Shown here piece after piece: positions 5,542 through 13,280 of a stretch of DNA of 13,957 bases. The stretch's first letter is position 1. Each line of letters opens with the position of its first letter. The notes beneath the pieces were generated by a model. It was given only the letters and a program-made list of their open reading frames with translations, had not been told where the DNA came from and ran no database searches. Both the position numbers and the translations under genes were made by a program. This stretch comes from Paracoccaceae bacterium (GTDB taxonomy: Bacteria > Pseudomonadota > Alphaproteobacteria > Rhodobacterales > Rhodobacteraceae), in the NCBI GenBank assembly GCA_021648225.1, contig JAKITE010000073.1:1-13957 (forward strand), given 5' to 3'.

Positions 5542-8500
5542 TCAAAACTCCTCAACCGTCACCACACCTGCTATGCTTTTCAGCGCAGATTTTACCTGGG
5601 GGCTCATCGGATAATTGCCCGGCAGGCTGATCTCCACATCTCCCGGCAGGCTCGGGTCCAGCAAAATCAGGTTGATCGGGCCTTTTGCGCCCTTGGCATC
5701 GCGCGCCAGCAGCGAGGCCATGCTGGGCATTGCTGCCTCGTCATTAACAAAAACCGTCAGCCCTTTGGCGGCTGCGCCCGCAACCTCGCTGTCAATCGGG
5801 ATCACACCGCGCGCCAGCATTTTCAGCTGTTCGCCCTCAACCGTGGCCTCGACCGACAGCACCACGTTTTGGCCAACGCTTAACAATTCACCGGCAGATT
5901 CCAGCACATCGGAAAAAACCGTGACCTCGTACATGCCGGTCGGATCGGAAAGCTGCACAAAAGCAAACCGGTTGCCGCGTGCCGATTTGCGGGTTTGCAC
6001 GCCTGAAATCGTGCCCGCGATCTTGGCAACCACGGCTGCCATACCGGCGGATTTCTGCACCAGCTCGCCGTAAGTCAGCACCGGAGGCCGCTGCCGTTTT
6101 AACGGCCCGATATAATCATCCAGCGGGTGCCCCGACAGGTAAAATCCGATGGCTTGGTGTTCCTGCGCCAACAATTCAGTAGGCAGCCAGATATCCGGCA
6201 TTGGCAGGCGCGGCACCGGTAAATCCTCGCCACCATCGCCAAACAGGCTGTGTTGGCTGGAGTTTTTATCATCATGACAGGCCGCCGAATATGCCAGCAA
6301 AGCGTTAACGCTTTCCAGCACCTTGCGCCGGTTGCTATCCAGCAAATCAAACGCACCGGATCGGGCCAGCATTTCAATCGGACGTTTGCCCACCCGTTTC
6401 ATATCTACCCGTTTGGCAAAATCGAAAATATCCTTGAACGGGCCGTCCTCACGCGCGACCTCGATCATCCGCATCGCCTCGACGCCCACGTTTTTCAACC
6501 CGCCCAGCGCATAGGCAATTTTGCCGTCCACCACACTGAAATCCGCGTTGGAGCGGTTGACACAAGGTGGAATTATTTCGATTTTCAGCCGTTTGATTTC
6601 TTCAAAAAATACATGCAGCTTATCCGTCAGGTGCAAATCGCAATTCATCGCGCCTGCCATGAATTCCACCGGATGGTTGGCTTTTAGCCACGCGGTTTGA
6701 TAGGAAACCACCGCATAAGCCGCCGCGTGGGATTTGTTGAAACCGTAATTGGCGAATTTCTCCAACAGGTCAAAAACCTGCGTGGCTTTTTTCCGGTCAA
6801 CCCCGTTTTCAAACGCACCTTTTTCAAATTTAGGCCGCTCCTTGGCCATTTCCTCGGCGATTTTTTTACCCATGGCACGGCGCAACAAATCAGCCCCGCC
6901 CAGCGAATAACCCGCCATTTCCTGCGCGATCTGCATCACCTGTTCCTGATAAACGATGATGCCCTGGGTTTCATCCAGCAGATGGTCAATACTGGGATGC
7001 AGCAAATCCCGTTCCTCCAACCCGTTCTTGACCTTACAGAATTTCGGAATATTTTCCATCGGGCCGGGGCGATACAAGGCCACCAGCGCCACGATATCCT
7101 CGATACAGGTCGGTTTCATCTGGCGCAAAGCATCCATCATGCCCGAGCTTTCCACCTGAAACACACCCACAGTTTTGGCCGATGCATACAGTTCATAGGT
7201 CTTTTGGTCATCAATCGGAATCGCCCCGATATCCACCTCGATGCCGCGCGCCTTTAACAGATCAATGGCGCCCTGAATAACCGTCAGGGTTTTCAGCCCC
7301 AGAAAGTCAAACTTTACCAAACCCGCCGGTTCAACCCATTTCATATTGAACTGGGTGGCGGGCATATCGGATCGCGGGTCTTTGTAAATCGGCACCAGTT
7401 CATCAATCGGCCGGTCGCCAATCACCACACCCGCCGCGTGGGTGGAGGCATTACGCAACAACCCCTCCAGCTGCTGGGCATAATCCAGCAGCCGCGCCAC
7501 GACTTCTTCGTCATCTGCCGCCTCTTTCAGGCGCGGTTCCTCGATCAGGGCTTTTTTGATCGACAGCGGCTTCACACCATCCAGCGGAATCAGTTTCGAC
7601 AGCCGGTCAACCTGCATATAGGGCATTTGCAGCACCCGCCCGACATCGCGAATTGCGGCTTTGGACAGCAGCGCGCCAAAGGTAATAATCTGGGCCACAC
7701 GGTCGCGCCCGTATTTTTCCTGCACATAGGTAATGACCTCCTCGCGGCGATCCATGCAAAAATCGATGTCGAAATCCGGCATGGAAACCCGTTCGGGGTT
7801 CAGGAAACGTTCGAACAACAATGAATAGCGCAGCGGATCAAGATCGGTAATCGTTAGCGCATAAGCCACCAAAGACCCCGCGCCAGAACCCCGCCCCGGC
7901 CCCACCGGAATGCCTTGATCTTTGGCCCAATGGATAAAATCGGCAACAATCAGAAAATAACCCGGAAAGCCCATACCCTCGATAATGCCCAGCTCAAAAT
8001 CCAGCCGTGCTTCATACTCCTTTTCGCTAACCGCATGGGGAATCACTGCCAGCCGCGCCTTAAGGCCTGCGCGGGCCTGGCGACGCAATTCCTCCACCTC
8101 GTCATCGGCGAATTTGGGCAGAATCGGATCATGGGTGCGCGCGCGATAGGCACAGCGCCGTGCGATTTCAACGGTATTTTCAATTGCCTCTGGCAGGTCT
8201 TCGAACAGGGTCGCCATCTGGTCCTGAGACTTGAAATAATGCTCCGGCGTCAGGGTGCGGCGCGGATGTTGCTGGTCAACATAAGCCCCGTCGGCAATAC
8301 AAATCAGCGCGTCATGGGCTGCATACATATCGGGTTTGGCAAAATACACATCATTGGTCGCAACCAGCGGAATATCCAGGCCATATGCCAGTTTCAAAAA
8401 CCCCGGCTCAGAGGCGCTTTCCTCCGCCGTGCGGCGTCCATCAGCCGTGGGGTGCCGTTGAATTTCAATATAAAGCCGATCCCCGAACAAGCCCTTTAGA

Positions 8501-8610
8501 TGCTGCGCCAACAAGCGCGCCTTGTCATCCTGCCCGTCCACCAGCAGCTTGCCCAGCGGGCCTAACGCGCCACCTGTCAGGCAAATCACGCCATCAGCAT
8601 GTTTCGCCAA
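5542..8610 (-). CDS. dnaE: DNA polymerase III alpha subunit DnaE1, main part after a frameshift
   Basis: 1022 codons continuing the DnaE sequence from LAKHADGVICLTGG to the C-terminus; together with the upstream piece this makes about 1150 residues, normal for alphaproteobacterial DnaE1. Seen in this piece (local numbering): the rest of the PHP domain (1-165), GPGRGSGAGSLVAYAL (238-252), the catalytic PDFDIDF (278-284, D279 and D281), KFDFLGL (433-439) with the third catalytic Asp, D435, and ALYRPGPMENIP (511-522), which is DnaE1-like rather than DnaE2/ImuC. QHSLFG (786-791) fits a beta-clamp-binding motif, with the OB-fold region after it. It replicates the chromosome and should be essential. 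The apparent TTG start at 8610 has no role in the normal protein: the frame is simply displaced from the upstream piece. The C-terminal half is uninterrupted. It converges on the Excalibur gene with no obvious terminator between. Confidence 0.9.
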   Translation of the reverse strand: MAKHADGVICLTGGALGPLGKLLVDGQDDKARLLAQHLKGLFGDRLYIEIQRHPTADGRRTAEESASEPGFLKLAYGLDIPLVATNDVYFAKPDMYAAHDALICIADGAYVDQQHPRRTLTPEHYFKSQDQMATLFEDLPEAIENTVEIARRCAYRARTHDPILPKFADDEVEELRRQARAGLKARLAVIPHAVSEKEYEARLDFELGIIEGMGFPGYFLIVADFIHWAKDQGIPVGPGRGSGAGSLVAYALTITDLDPLRYSLLFERFLNPERVSMPDFDIDFCMDRREEVITYVQEKYGRDRVAQIITFGALLSKAAIRDVGRVLQMPYMQVDRLSKLIPLDGVKPLSIKKALIEEPRLKEAADDEEVVARLLDYAQQLEGLLRNASTHAAGVVIGDRPIDELVPIYKDPRSDMPATQFNMKWVEPAGLVKFDFLGLKTLTVIQGAIDLLKARGIEVDIGAIPIDDQKTYELYASAKTVGVFQVESSGMMDALRQMKPTCIEDIVALVALYRPGPMENIPKFCKVKNGLEERDLLHPSIDHLLDETQGIIVYQEQVMQIAQEMAGYSLGGADLLRRAMGKKIAEEMAKERPKFEKGAFENGVDRKKATQVFDLLEKFANYGFNKSHAAAYAVVSYQTAWLKANHPVEFMAGAMNCDLHLTDKLHVFFEEIKRLKIEIIPPCVNRSNADFSVVDGKIAYALGGLKNVGVEAMRMIEVAREDGPFKDIFDFAKRVDMKRVGKRPIEMLARSGAFDLLDSNRRKVLESVNALLAYSAACHDDKNSSQHSLFGDGGEDLPVPRLPMPDIWLPTELLAQEHQAIGFYLSGHPLDDYIGPLKRQRPPVLTYGELVQKSAGMAAVVAKIAGTISGVQTRKSARGNRFAFVQLSDPTGMYEVTVFSDVLESAGELLSVGQNVVLSVEATVEGEQLKMLARGVIPIDSEVAGAAAKGLTVFVNDEAAMPSMASLLARDAKGAKGPINLILLDPSLPGDVEISLPGNYPMSPQVKSALKSIAGVVTVEEF

Positions 8611-8986
8611 TTGTTAAGGTAATATGGGGCGCATCTGCGCCGCATTCCATATAATAACAGCTGTTAAGCTTCATCAGGTTGGCATAACCGGCGCGATCTT
8701 TTGCCAAAAGCACCACCGGCAACGGCTTTAGCGCGCGCTCGCCCGGTTGGGTTGCCCCCTGATAGGCCAGATCCATCTGGCAAGCGATAATCGGCTGCAC
8801 ACCGGCAGCGCTGGCAATTTCTGAAAACTCCAGCGCGCCAAACATATTGCCGGTATCGGTTACGGCCACCGCAGGCATGTTATCCGCCAGACACAGGGCG
8901 GGCAGCTTTTTAACACCAATCGCGCCTTCGAGCAGCGAATAGGCGGAATGCACCCGCAGGTGTATGAATTTTGGATCGGTGCGCAT
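8594..8986 (-). CDS. dnaE: DNA polymerase III alpha subunit DnaE1, N-terminal piece cut by a frameshift
   Basis: This encodes the start of DnaE: FIHLRVHSAYSLLEGAIG (7-24, PHP-domain opening), AVTDTGNMFGALEF (41-54) and LNSCYYMECGADAPHITLT (107-125). It then runs out of frame as IGETC and stops. The next DnaE residues (LAKHADG) lie in another frame starting at 8610, and the two frames overlap by 17 bases. Family sequences read T-x-L-A-K-H-A-D here. Adding two bases in the ACAATTG stretch (for example ACACAATTG, giving TQLAKH) would repair it, so loss of one CA unit is the simplest explanation. The ATG at 8986 has AGGG about 7 bases upstream. Either the gene is broken and another copy exists, or this is a sequence or assembly error. 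Confidence 0.88.
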   Translation of the reverse strand: MRTDPKFIHLRVHSAYSLLEGAIGVKKLPALCLADNMPAVAVTDTGNMFGALEFSEIASAAGVQPIIACQMDLAYQGATQPGERALKPLPVVLLAKDRAGYANLMKLNSCYYMECGADAPHITLTIGETC

Positions 8987-9268
8987 TCACGGCCCTGACA
9001 ATTTGAATCCGGATTTCCCCGAGATTAAATTTTATTGTCCCGAATTGCACCCCATAAAACCCGATCACAAAATATATTTGCAAAACCTGAAAAGCCCGTT
9101 AAGCTTAGGCTGAACGGATAAGGCAAATTCTAAAACCTTTTCCTATCGGCCGGTCCGCTTGGCCATAATGCGCGGAATACGCTCGGCATTTTTTGAATGT
9201 CACTATTCTCGCAAGCTGTCTGGCCTGATTTCCCAGCCAGCTTTTGTAAAAACAACTGGTGGGCAAAT
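8987..9268. other. Divergent intergenic region between dnaE and uraH, 282 bp
   Basis: This should hold promoters for dnaE (minus) and the uraH-xdh operon (plus). A possible plus-strand pair is TTGCAA with TAAGCT 16 bases later (around 9077-9104), but the match is poor. A small GAAT-N6-ATTC dyad occurs near 9196-9209. An in-frame ATG at 9197 would give uraH a 24-residue extension with no family support, so the region is treated as non-coding. Confidence 0.45.
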
Positions 9269-9616
9269 ATGGGAAAATTGACAACACATGTGCTTGATAC
9301 CGGCAGCGGAAATCCGGCTGCGGGACTAAGAATTGAAGTTTATCGCCTGACGGGCGGGCGGCAAAAACTGGGTGAGGTCGCAACCAATGCCGACGGTCGG
9401 GTTGATGCGCCAATTCTTGAAGGCGATGCCTTTCAACTTGGTGAATATGAACTGGTTTTTCATGCGGGGGCCTATCTGGAAAGCACTGGCCAGGATTTAC
9501 CGGACCCGAAATTCCTTAACATCATCCCGCTGCGCTTTGGCATGGCCGAGGATAAACATTATCACGTTCCGCTGCTGCTTTCCGCCTTTGGCTATTCCAC
9601 CTACAGGGGCAGCTGA
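9269..9616 (+). CDS. uraH: 5-hydroxyisourate hydrolase (transthyretin-like)
   Basis: A 115-residue cytoplasmic enzyme that hydrolyses 5-hydroxyisourate, the product of urate oxidation, to OHCU on the way to allantoin. Family hallmarks are LTTHVLDT at the N-terminus (His7), ADGR (41-44, Arg44), HYHVPLLLSAFGYSTYRGS at the end (His97/His99) and the diagnostic C-terminal YRGS. The start at 9269 is chosen because the family begins a few residues before THVLD, and GGTGGG lies about 5 bases upstream; an ATG at 9197 gives an unlikely extension. Its TGA overlaps the xdhA ATG by one base (TGATG), so translation is probably coupled. The urate oxidase and OHCU decarboxylase genes expected for the pathway are not in the window. 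Confidence 0.95.
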   Translation: MGKLTTHVLDTGSGNPAAGLRIEVYRLTGGRQKLGEVATNADGRVDAPILEGDAFQLGEYELVFHAGAYLESTGQDLPDPKFLNIIPLRFGMAEDKHYHVPLLLSAFGYSTYRGS

Positions 9617-11013
9617 TGGGGGAAATCCATTTCCTTTTAAACGGCAAACCGATCACGCTGCAAGACCCTGATCCAACCGCTTCGGTGCTGGATTGGCTGC
9701 GTGAAACCAACCACCTGACCGGCACCAAAGAAGGTTGTAACGAGGGCGATTGCGGGGCCTGTTCTGTATCGCTTGCATCGCTGGAAGACGGGCATCTGAC
9801 CCACCGTTCGGTAAATTCCTGCATTCTGTTTTTGCCCCATCTACACGGCAAATCCCTGACCACGGTTGAGGGTATTTCCAACGGCAACAACCTGCATCCG
9901 GTGCAATCGGCGATGGTTGAACATCACGGCTCCCAATGCGGGTTTTGCACGCCGGGCATTGTCATGTCGCTTTATGCGGCCCACCAACAGGGCCGCCAGG
10001 ATCATAATGATGTGCTGGCCGGAAACCTGTGCCGCTGCACCGGATACGCGCCCATTCAACGCGCTGCCAAGGCCGCCGCGCAACAGCCAGTGCCGGCTTT
10101 GCTTTTTGACGAGGCTGACGCGCTGGCAAAGTTGCAACAAAGCACCCATCAAGGTGATGTAACCCTGCCAACTGACCTCGATAAATTTGCTGACTGGTAT
10201 GCCAAAAACCCCGATGCTACCCTGATCGCTGGCGCGACAGATATTGGCTTGCAGGTCACCAAAGCCCTGCGAGAATTTCCGAAGGTGGTTTTTTTGCATC
10301 GGCTTGAGGCGCTTCAAACCATCACCCAAGAAACAGACGGTTTGCGCATTGGCGCTGGCGTTACTGTGGCGCGTTTTCGCGGTGCGATGATTGGCAAGCA
10401 CAGCGATTTTGCTGAAATGCTGCGCCGTTATGGCTCTGTCCAAGTGCGAAATTCCGGCACGATAGGCGGCAATATCACCAACGGATCGCCGATTGGCGAT
10501 GGCCCGCCGCCCCTGATTGCGCTTGGGGCCAGTATTGTTCTTCGGCGGGCTGATCAACGCCGCGTTTTGTTGCTCGAAGATTATTATATTGAATATGGCA
10601 AACAGGACCGCCAAGCGGGCGAGTTTCTGGAAAGCATTTTTATTCCCGATCAACCGGACACGGTCGGGGTTTACAAAATCTCCAAACGCTTTGATCAGGA
10701 TATTTCAGCTGTATGTGGCGCCTTCAATATCACGGTTGAAAATGATGTTATCACCGATGCCCGCCTTGCCTTTGGTGGTATGGCAGCGACCCCGAAACGC
10801 GCCAGCAATGTCGAGGCCGCGCTGATTGGCCAGCCATGGTCCGAGGCCAGCATCAAAACCGCCATGCAACAGTTTGCTAATGATTTCACCCCGCTAACAG
10901 ATGTGCGCGCCAGCGCTGAATACCGGTTGAAAATAGTGCAAAACCTGCTTTGGCGGTATTGGCTTTCGCGCAACGGTCAAGGTGCCAATATCTTGGCAGA
11001 GGTGGCAAAATGA
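9616..11013 (+). CDS. xdhA: Xanthine dehydrogenase small subunit (2Fe-2S and FAD)
   Basis: A 465-residue protein, close to the size of R. capsulatus XdhA. The first [2Fe-2S] ferredoxin-like domain has C41, C46, C49 and C69. The second, helical [2Fe-2S] domain has C108, C111, C139 and C141 (QCGFC, LCRC). The FAD domain follows: LIAGATDIGL (203-212), RNSGTIGGNITNGSPIGDGPP (278-298) and SKRFDQDISAV (356-366), with the C-terminal CO-dehydrogenase flavoprotein domain after about 350. It passes electrons from the molybdenum centre in XdhB through the clusters to FAD and then NAD+. The stop overlaps the xdhB start by four bases (ATGA), so the two subunits are translationally coupled. No missing ligand was noticed. 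Confidence 0.96.
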   Translation: MGEIHFLLNGKPITLQDPDPTASVLDWLRETNHLTGTKEGCNEGDCGACSVSLASLEDGHLTHRSVNSCILFLPHLHGKSLTTVEGISNGNNLHPVQSAMVEHHGSQCGFCTPGIVMSLYAAHQQGRQDHNDVLAGNLCRCTGYAPIQRAAKAAAQQPVPALLFDEADALAKLQQSTHQGDVTLPTDLDKFADWYAKNPDATLIAGATDIGLQVTKALREFPKVVFLHRLEALQTITQETDGLRIGAGVTVARFRGAMIGKHSDFAEMLRRYGSVQVRNSGTIGGNITNGSPIGDGPPPLIALGASIVLRRADQRRVLLLEDYYIEYGKQDRQAGEFLESIFIPDQPDTVGVYKISKRFDQDISAVCGAFNITVENDVITDARLAFGGMAATPKRASNVEAALIGQPWSEASIKTAMQQFANDFTPLTDVRASAEYRLKIVQNLLWRYWLSRNGQGANILAEVAK

Positions 11014-13280
11014 GCGTTCATAAATCCATCCCCCATGATAGCGGCACTGGCCATGTAACCGGCACAGCGCGCTATACCGACGATATGCCGCTGCCCGCCA
11101 ACGCTGTGCATCTGGCGTTTGGTCTGTCGCAAAATGCCCACGGCGACCTGACATCCGTTGATCTTTCAGCGGTTCGCGCCGCCAAGGGTGTGATCACGGT
11201 GCTAACCGCCGATGATCTGCCGTTTGAAAACGATGTTTCGCCCTCGGCCCATGACGAACCCTTGCTGGCCACCGGCATGGTGCATTATATCGGCCAGCCG
11301 ATATTTCTGGTGGTGGCCGACAGCCATCTGAATGCCCGAAAAGCCGCGCGGTTAGGCAAAATCGTCTATGCTGATAAACCGGCGTTGCTGACCATTGATG
11401 ATGCAATCTCCGCCGACAGCCGCTTTGAAAAACCGTTGGAATTCCGCATTGGCGAGCCGGAATCAGTGCTTGAAGCCGCCCCGCGCCAGATCAGCGGCCA
11501 GTTTGAAATCGGCGGGCAGGAACATTTTTATCTTGAGGGTCAAGCCAGTTTTGCGGTGCCGTCCGAGGGCGATATAATCGTGCATTCCTCCACCCAGCAC
11601 CCGACCGAAATTCAACACAAAGTCGCCGCTGCGCTGGGCGTAAGCTATAACGCCGTGCGGGTCGAGGTCCGCCGTATGGGCGGCGGTTTTGGCGGCAAGG
11701 AATCGCAAGGCAACGCGCTGGCGGTTGCTTGTGCGGTGGTGGCGCAATTGCTGCAACTGCCTGCCAAAATGCGCTATGATCGCGATGATGATATGATCAT
11801 TACGGGCAAACGCCATGAATTCCGCATTGCTTATTGCGCAGGGTTTGACAATACGGGCAAACTGCAATCGGTGATGTTTGAACACCATGTGCGTTGCGGC
11901 TGGGCGCTTGATCTGTCCATTCCGGTTGGCGATCGGGCCATGCTGCACGCCGATAATGCCTATTATCTGCCCAATGCCAGCATTCTGTCGCACCGGATGC
12001 GCACCAACACCCAATCCAATACCGCCTATCGCGGCTTTGGCGGGCCGCAGGGGATTGTCGGCATTGAACGGGTGATGGATCATATCGCCCATGAACTGGG
12101 GCTTGATCCGCTGGACGTGCGCAAAGCGAATTTTTATGAAACTGGCGGAGACCAGAAAACCCCCTATCATATGGACGTCATCGACAGCATTTCGACGGAA
12201 CTTGTGGCAGAACTGGAAGCAACCTCCGATTACACCAAGCGCCGCGCTGAAATTGCCGAATACAACGCCAATAGTGCCATTCTGAAACGCGGTATTGCCC
12301 TGACGCCGGTGAAATTCGGTATTTCCTTTACCCTGACCCACCTTAATCAGGCCGGAGCTTTGGTGCATGTGTATTCCGACGGCTCGGTGCATCTGAACCA
12401 TGGCGGCACCGAAATGGGCCAAGGATTAAATATCAAAATCGCACAGGTCGCGGCCGAGGTTTTCGGTCTGGATGTTTCCGCCATCAAAATCACCGCCACC
12501 GATACCGGCAAAGTGCCCAATACTTCGGCCACCGCCGCCAGTTCGGGAACCGACCTGAACGGCATGGCTTGCAAAGCGGCCTGTGAAACCATCAAGGCTC
12601 GTCTGGTTGAATTTGCCAAATCACAATGGGAAGGCGAGGTTTCCTTTGCCAATGGCAAGGTCAGCATCGGCACCAGAACCATGACCTTTGGCGAATTGGC
12701 TGGCGCGGCTTACGCTGGCCGTATCCAGCTTTCCGCCACCGGATTCTACAAAACTCCGAAAATAAAATGGGATCGTATGGCGGGCAAAGGCCGGCCTTTC
12801 CTGTATTTTTCCTATGGTGCAGCGGTCACCGAAGTGGTGATCGACACCCTGACCGGCGAAAACCGGATTTTACGCGCGGATATTTTGCATGATGCGGGCG
12901 CCAGCCTTAATCCGGCATTGGACATTGGCCAGATCGAGGGTGCCTATGTGCAGGGTGCAGGCTGGCTAACCATGGAAGAACTGGTCTGGAATGACAAAGG
13001 CAGCCTGCTTTCGCACGCGCCCAGCACCTATAAAATTCCGGCTTGTTCAGACACGCCCGAGATTTTCAACGTGGCGCTTTGGGATGGCGAAAACCAGGAA
13101 AACACCATTTATCGGTCAAAAGCTGTGGGCGAACCGCCGTTTTCATTGGGGATTTCGGCTTATCTGGCATTATCCGATGCGATTTCGGCCTGTGGGGATG
13201 CCTATACAGACATTGACGCTCCGGCAACCTGTGAACGTATCTTGCAAGCCGCTGACAGGTTGCGAGGCCAACAGTGGTAG
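11010..13280 (+). CDS. xdhB: Xanthine dehydrogenase large, molybdopterin-binding subunit
   Basis: A 756-residue catalytic subunit that hydroxylates hypoxanthine to xanthine and then to urate at the molybdenum cofactor. Seen are MGGGFGGKES (223-232), CGWALDLS (296-303), AYRGFGGPQG (339-348) and SKAVGEPPFSLG (703-714). By alignment to known xanthine oxidoreductases, E231 and R309 are the substrate-binding pair that separates xanthine dehydrogenase from aldehyde oxidase, F343 is the stacking Phe, and E708 is the catalytic base. All are present, so purine activity is well supported. The start at 11010 (MSVHKSIPHDSGTGHV) overlaps the xdhA stop in ATGA; a start at 10950 would add 20 residues of out-of-frame xdhA. 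It overlaps the xdhC start at its 3' end. Confidence 0.96.
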   Translation: MSVHKSIPHDSGTGHVTGTARYTDDMPLPANAVHLAFGLSQNAHGDLTSVDLSAVRAAKGVITVLTADDLPFENDVSPSAHDEPLLATGMVHYIGQPIFLVVADSHLNARKAARLGKIVYADKPALLTIDDAISADSRFEKPLEFRIGEPESVLEAAPRQISGQFEIGGQEHFYLEGQASFAVPSEGDIIVHSSTQHPTEIQHKVAAALGVSYNAVRVEVRRMGGGFGGKESQGNALAVACAVVAQLLQLPAKMRYDRDDDMIITGKRHEFRIAYCAGFDNTGKLQSVMFEHHVRCGWALDLSIPVGDRAMLHADNAYYLPNASILSHRMRTNTQSNTAYRGFGGPQGIVGIERVMDHIAHELGLDPLDVRKANFYETGGDQKTPYHMDVIDSISTELVAELEATSDYTKRRAEIAEYNANSAILKRGIALTPVKFGISFTLTHLNQAGALVHVYSDGSVHLNHGGTEMGQGLNIKIAQVAAEVFGLDVSAIKITATDTGKVPNTSATAASSGTDLNGMACKAACETIKARLVEFAKSQWEGEVSFANGKVSIGTRTMTFGELAGAAYAGRIQLSATGFYKTPKIKWDRMAGKGRPFLYFSYGAAVTEVVIDTLTGENRILRADILHDAGASLNPALDIGQIEGAYVQGAGWLTMEELVWNDKGSLLSHAPSTYKIPACSDTPEIFNVALWDGENQENTIYRSKAVGEPPFSLGISAYLALSDAISACGDAYTDIDAPATCERILQAADRLRGQQW

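Noticed and set aside
9197..9268. Upstream ATG start for uraH, adding 24 residues
   Set aside because: The added residues have no match to the family N-terminus and look like translated leader. The ATG at 9269 has a better ribosome-binding site and normal length.
9105..9413. 102-codon minus-strand frame before and over uraH
   Set aside because: It overlaps a well-supported gene on the other strand and has no recognisable domain or ribosome-binding site.
10950..11009. Earlier start for xdhB inside xdhA
   Set aside because: The extension is xdhA coding sequence read out of frame. The ATGA overlap at 11010 is the usual junction.
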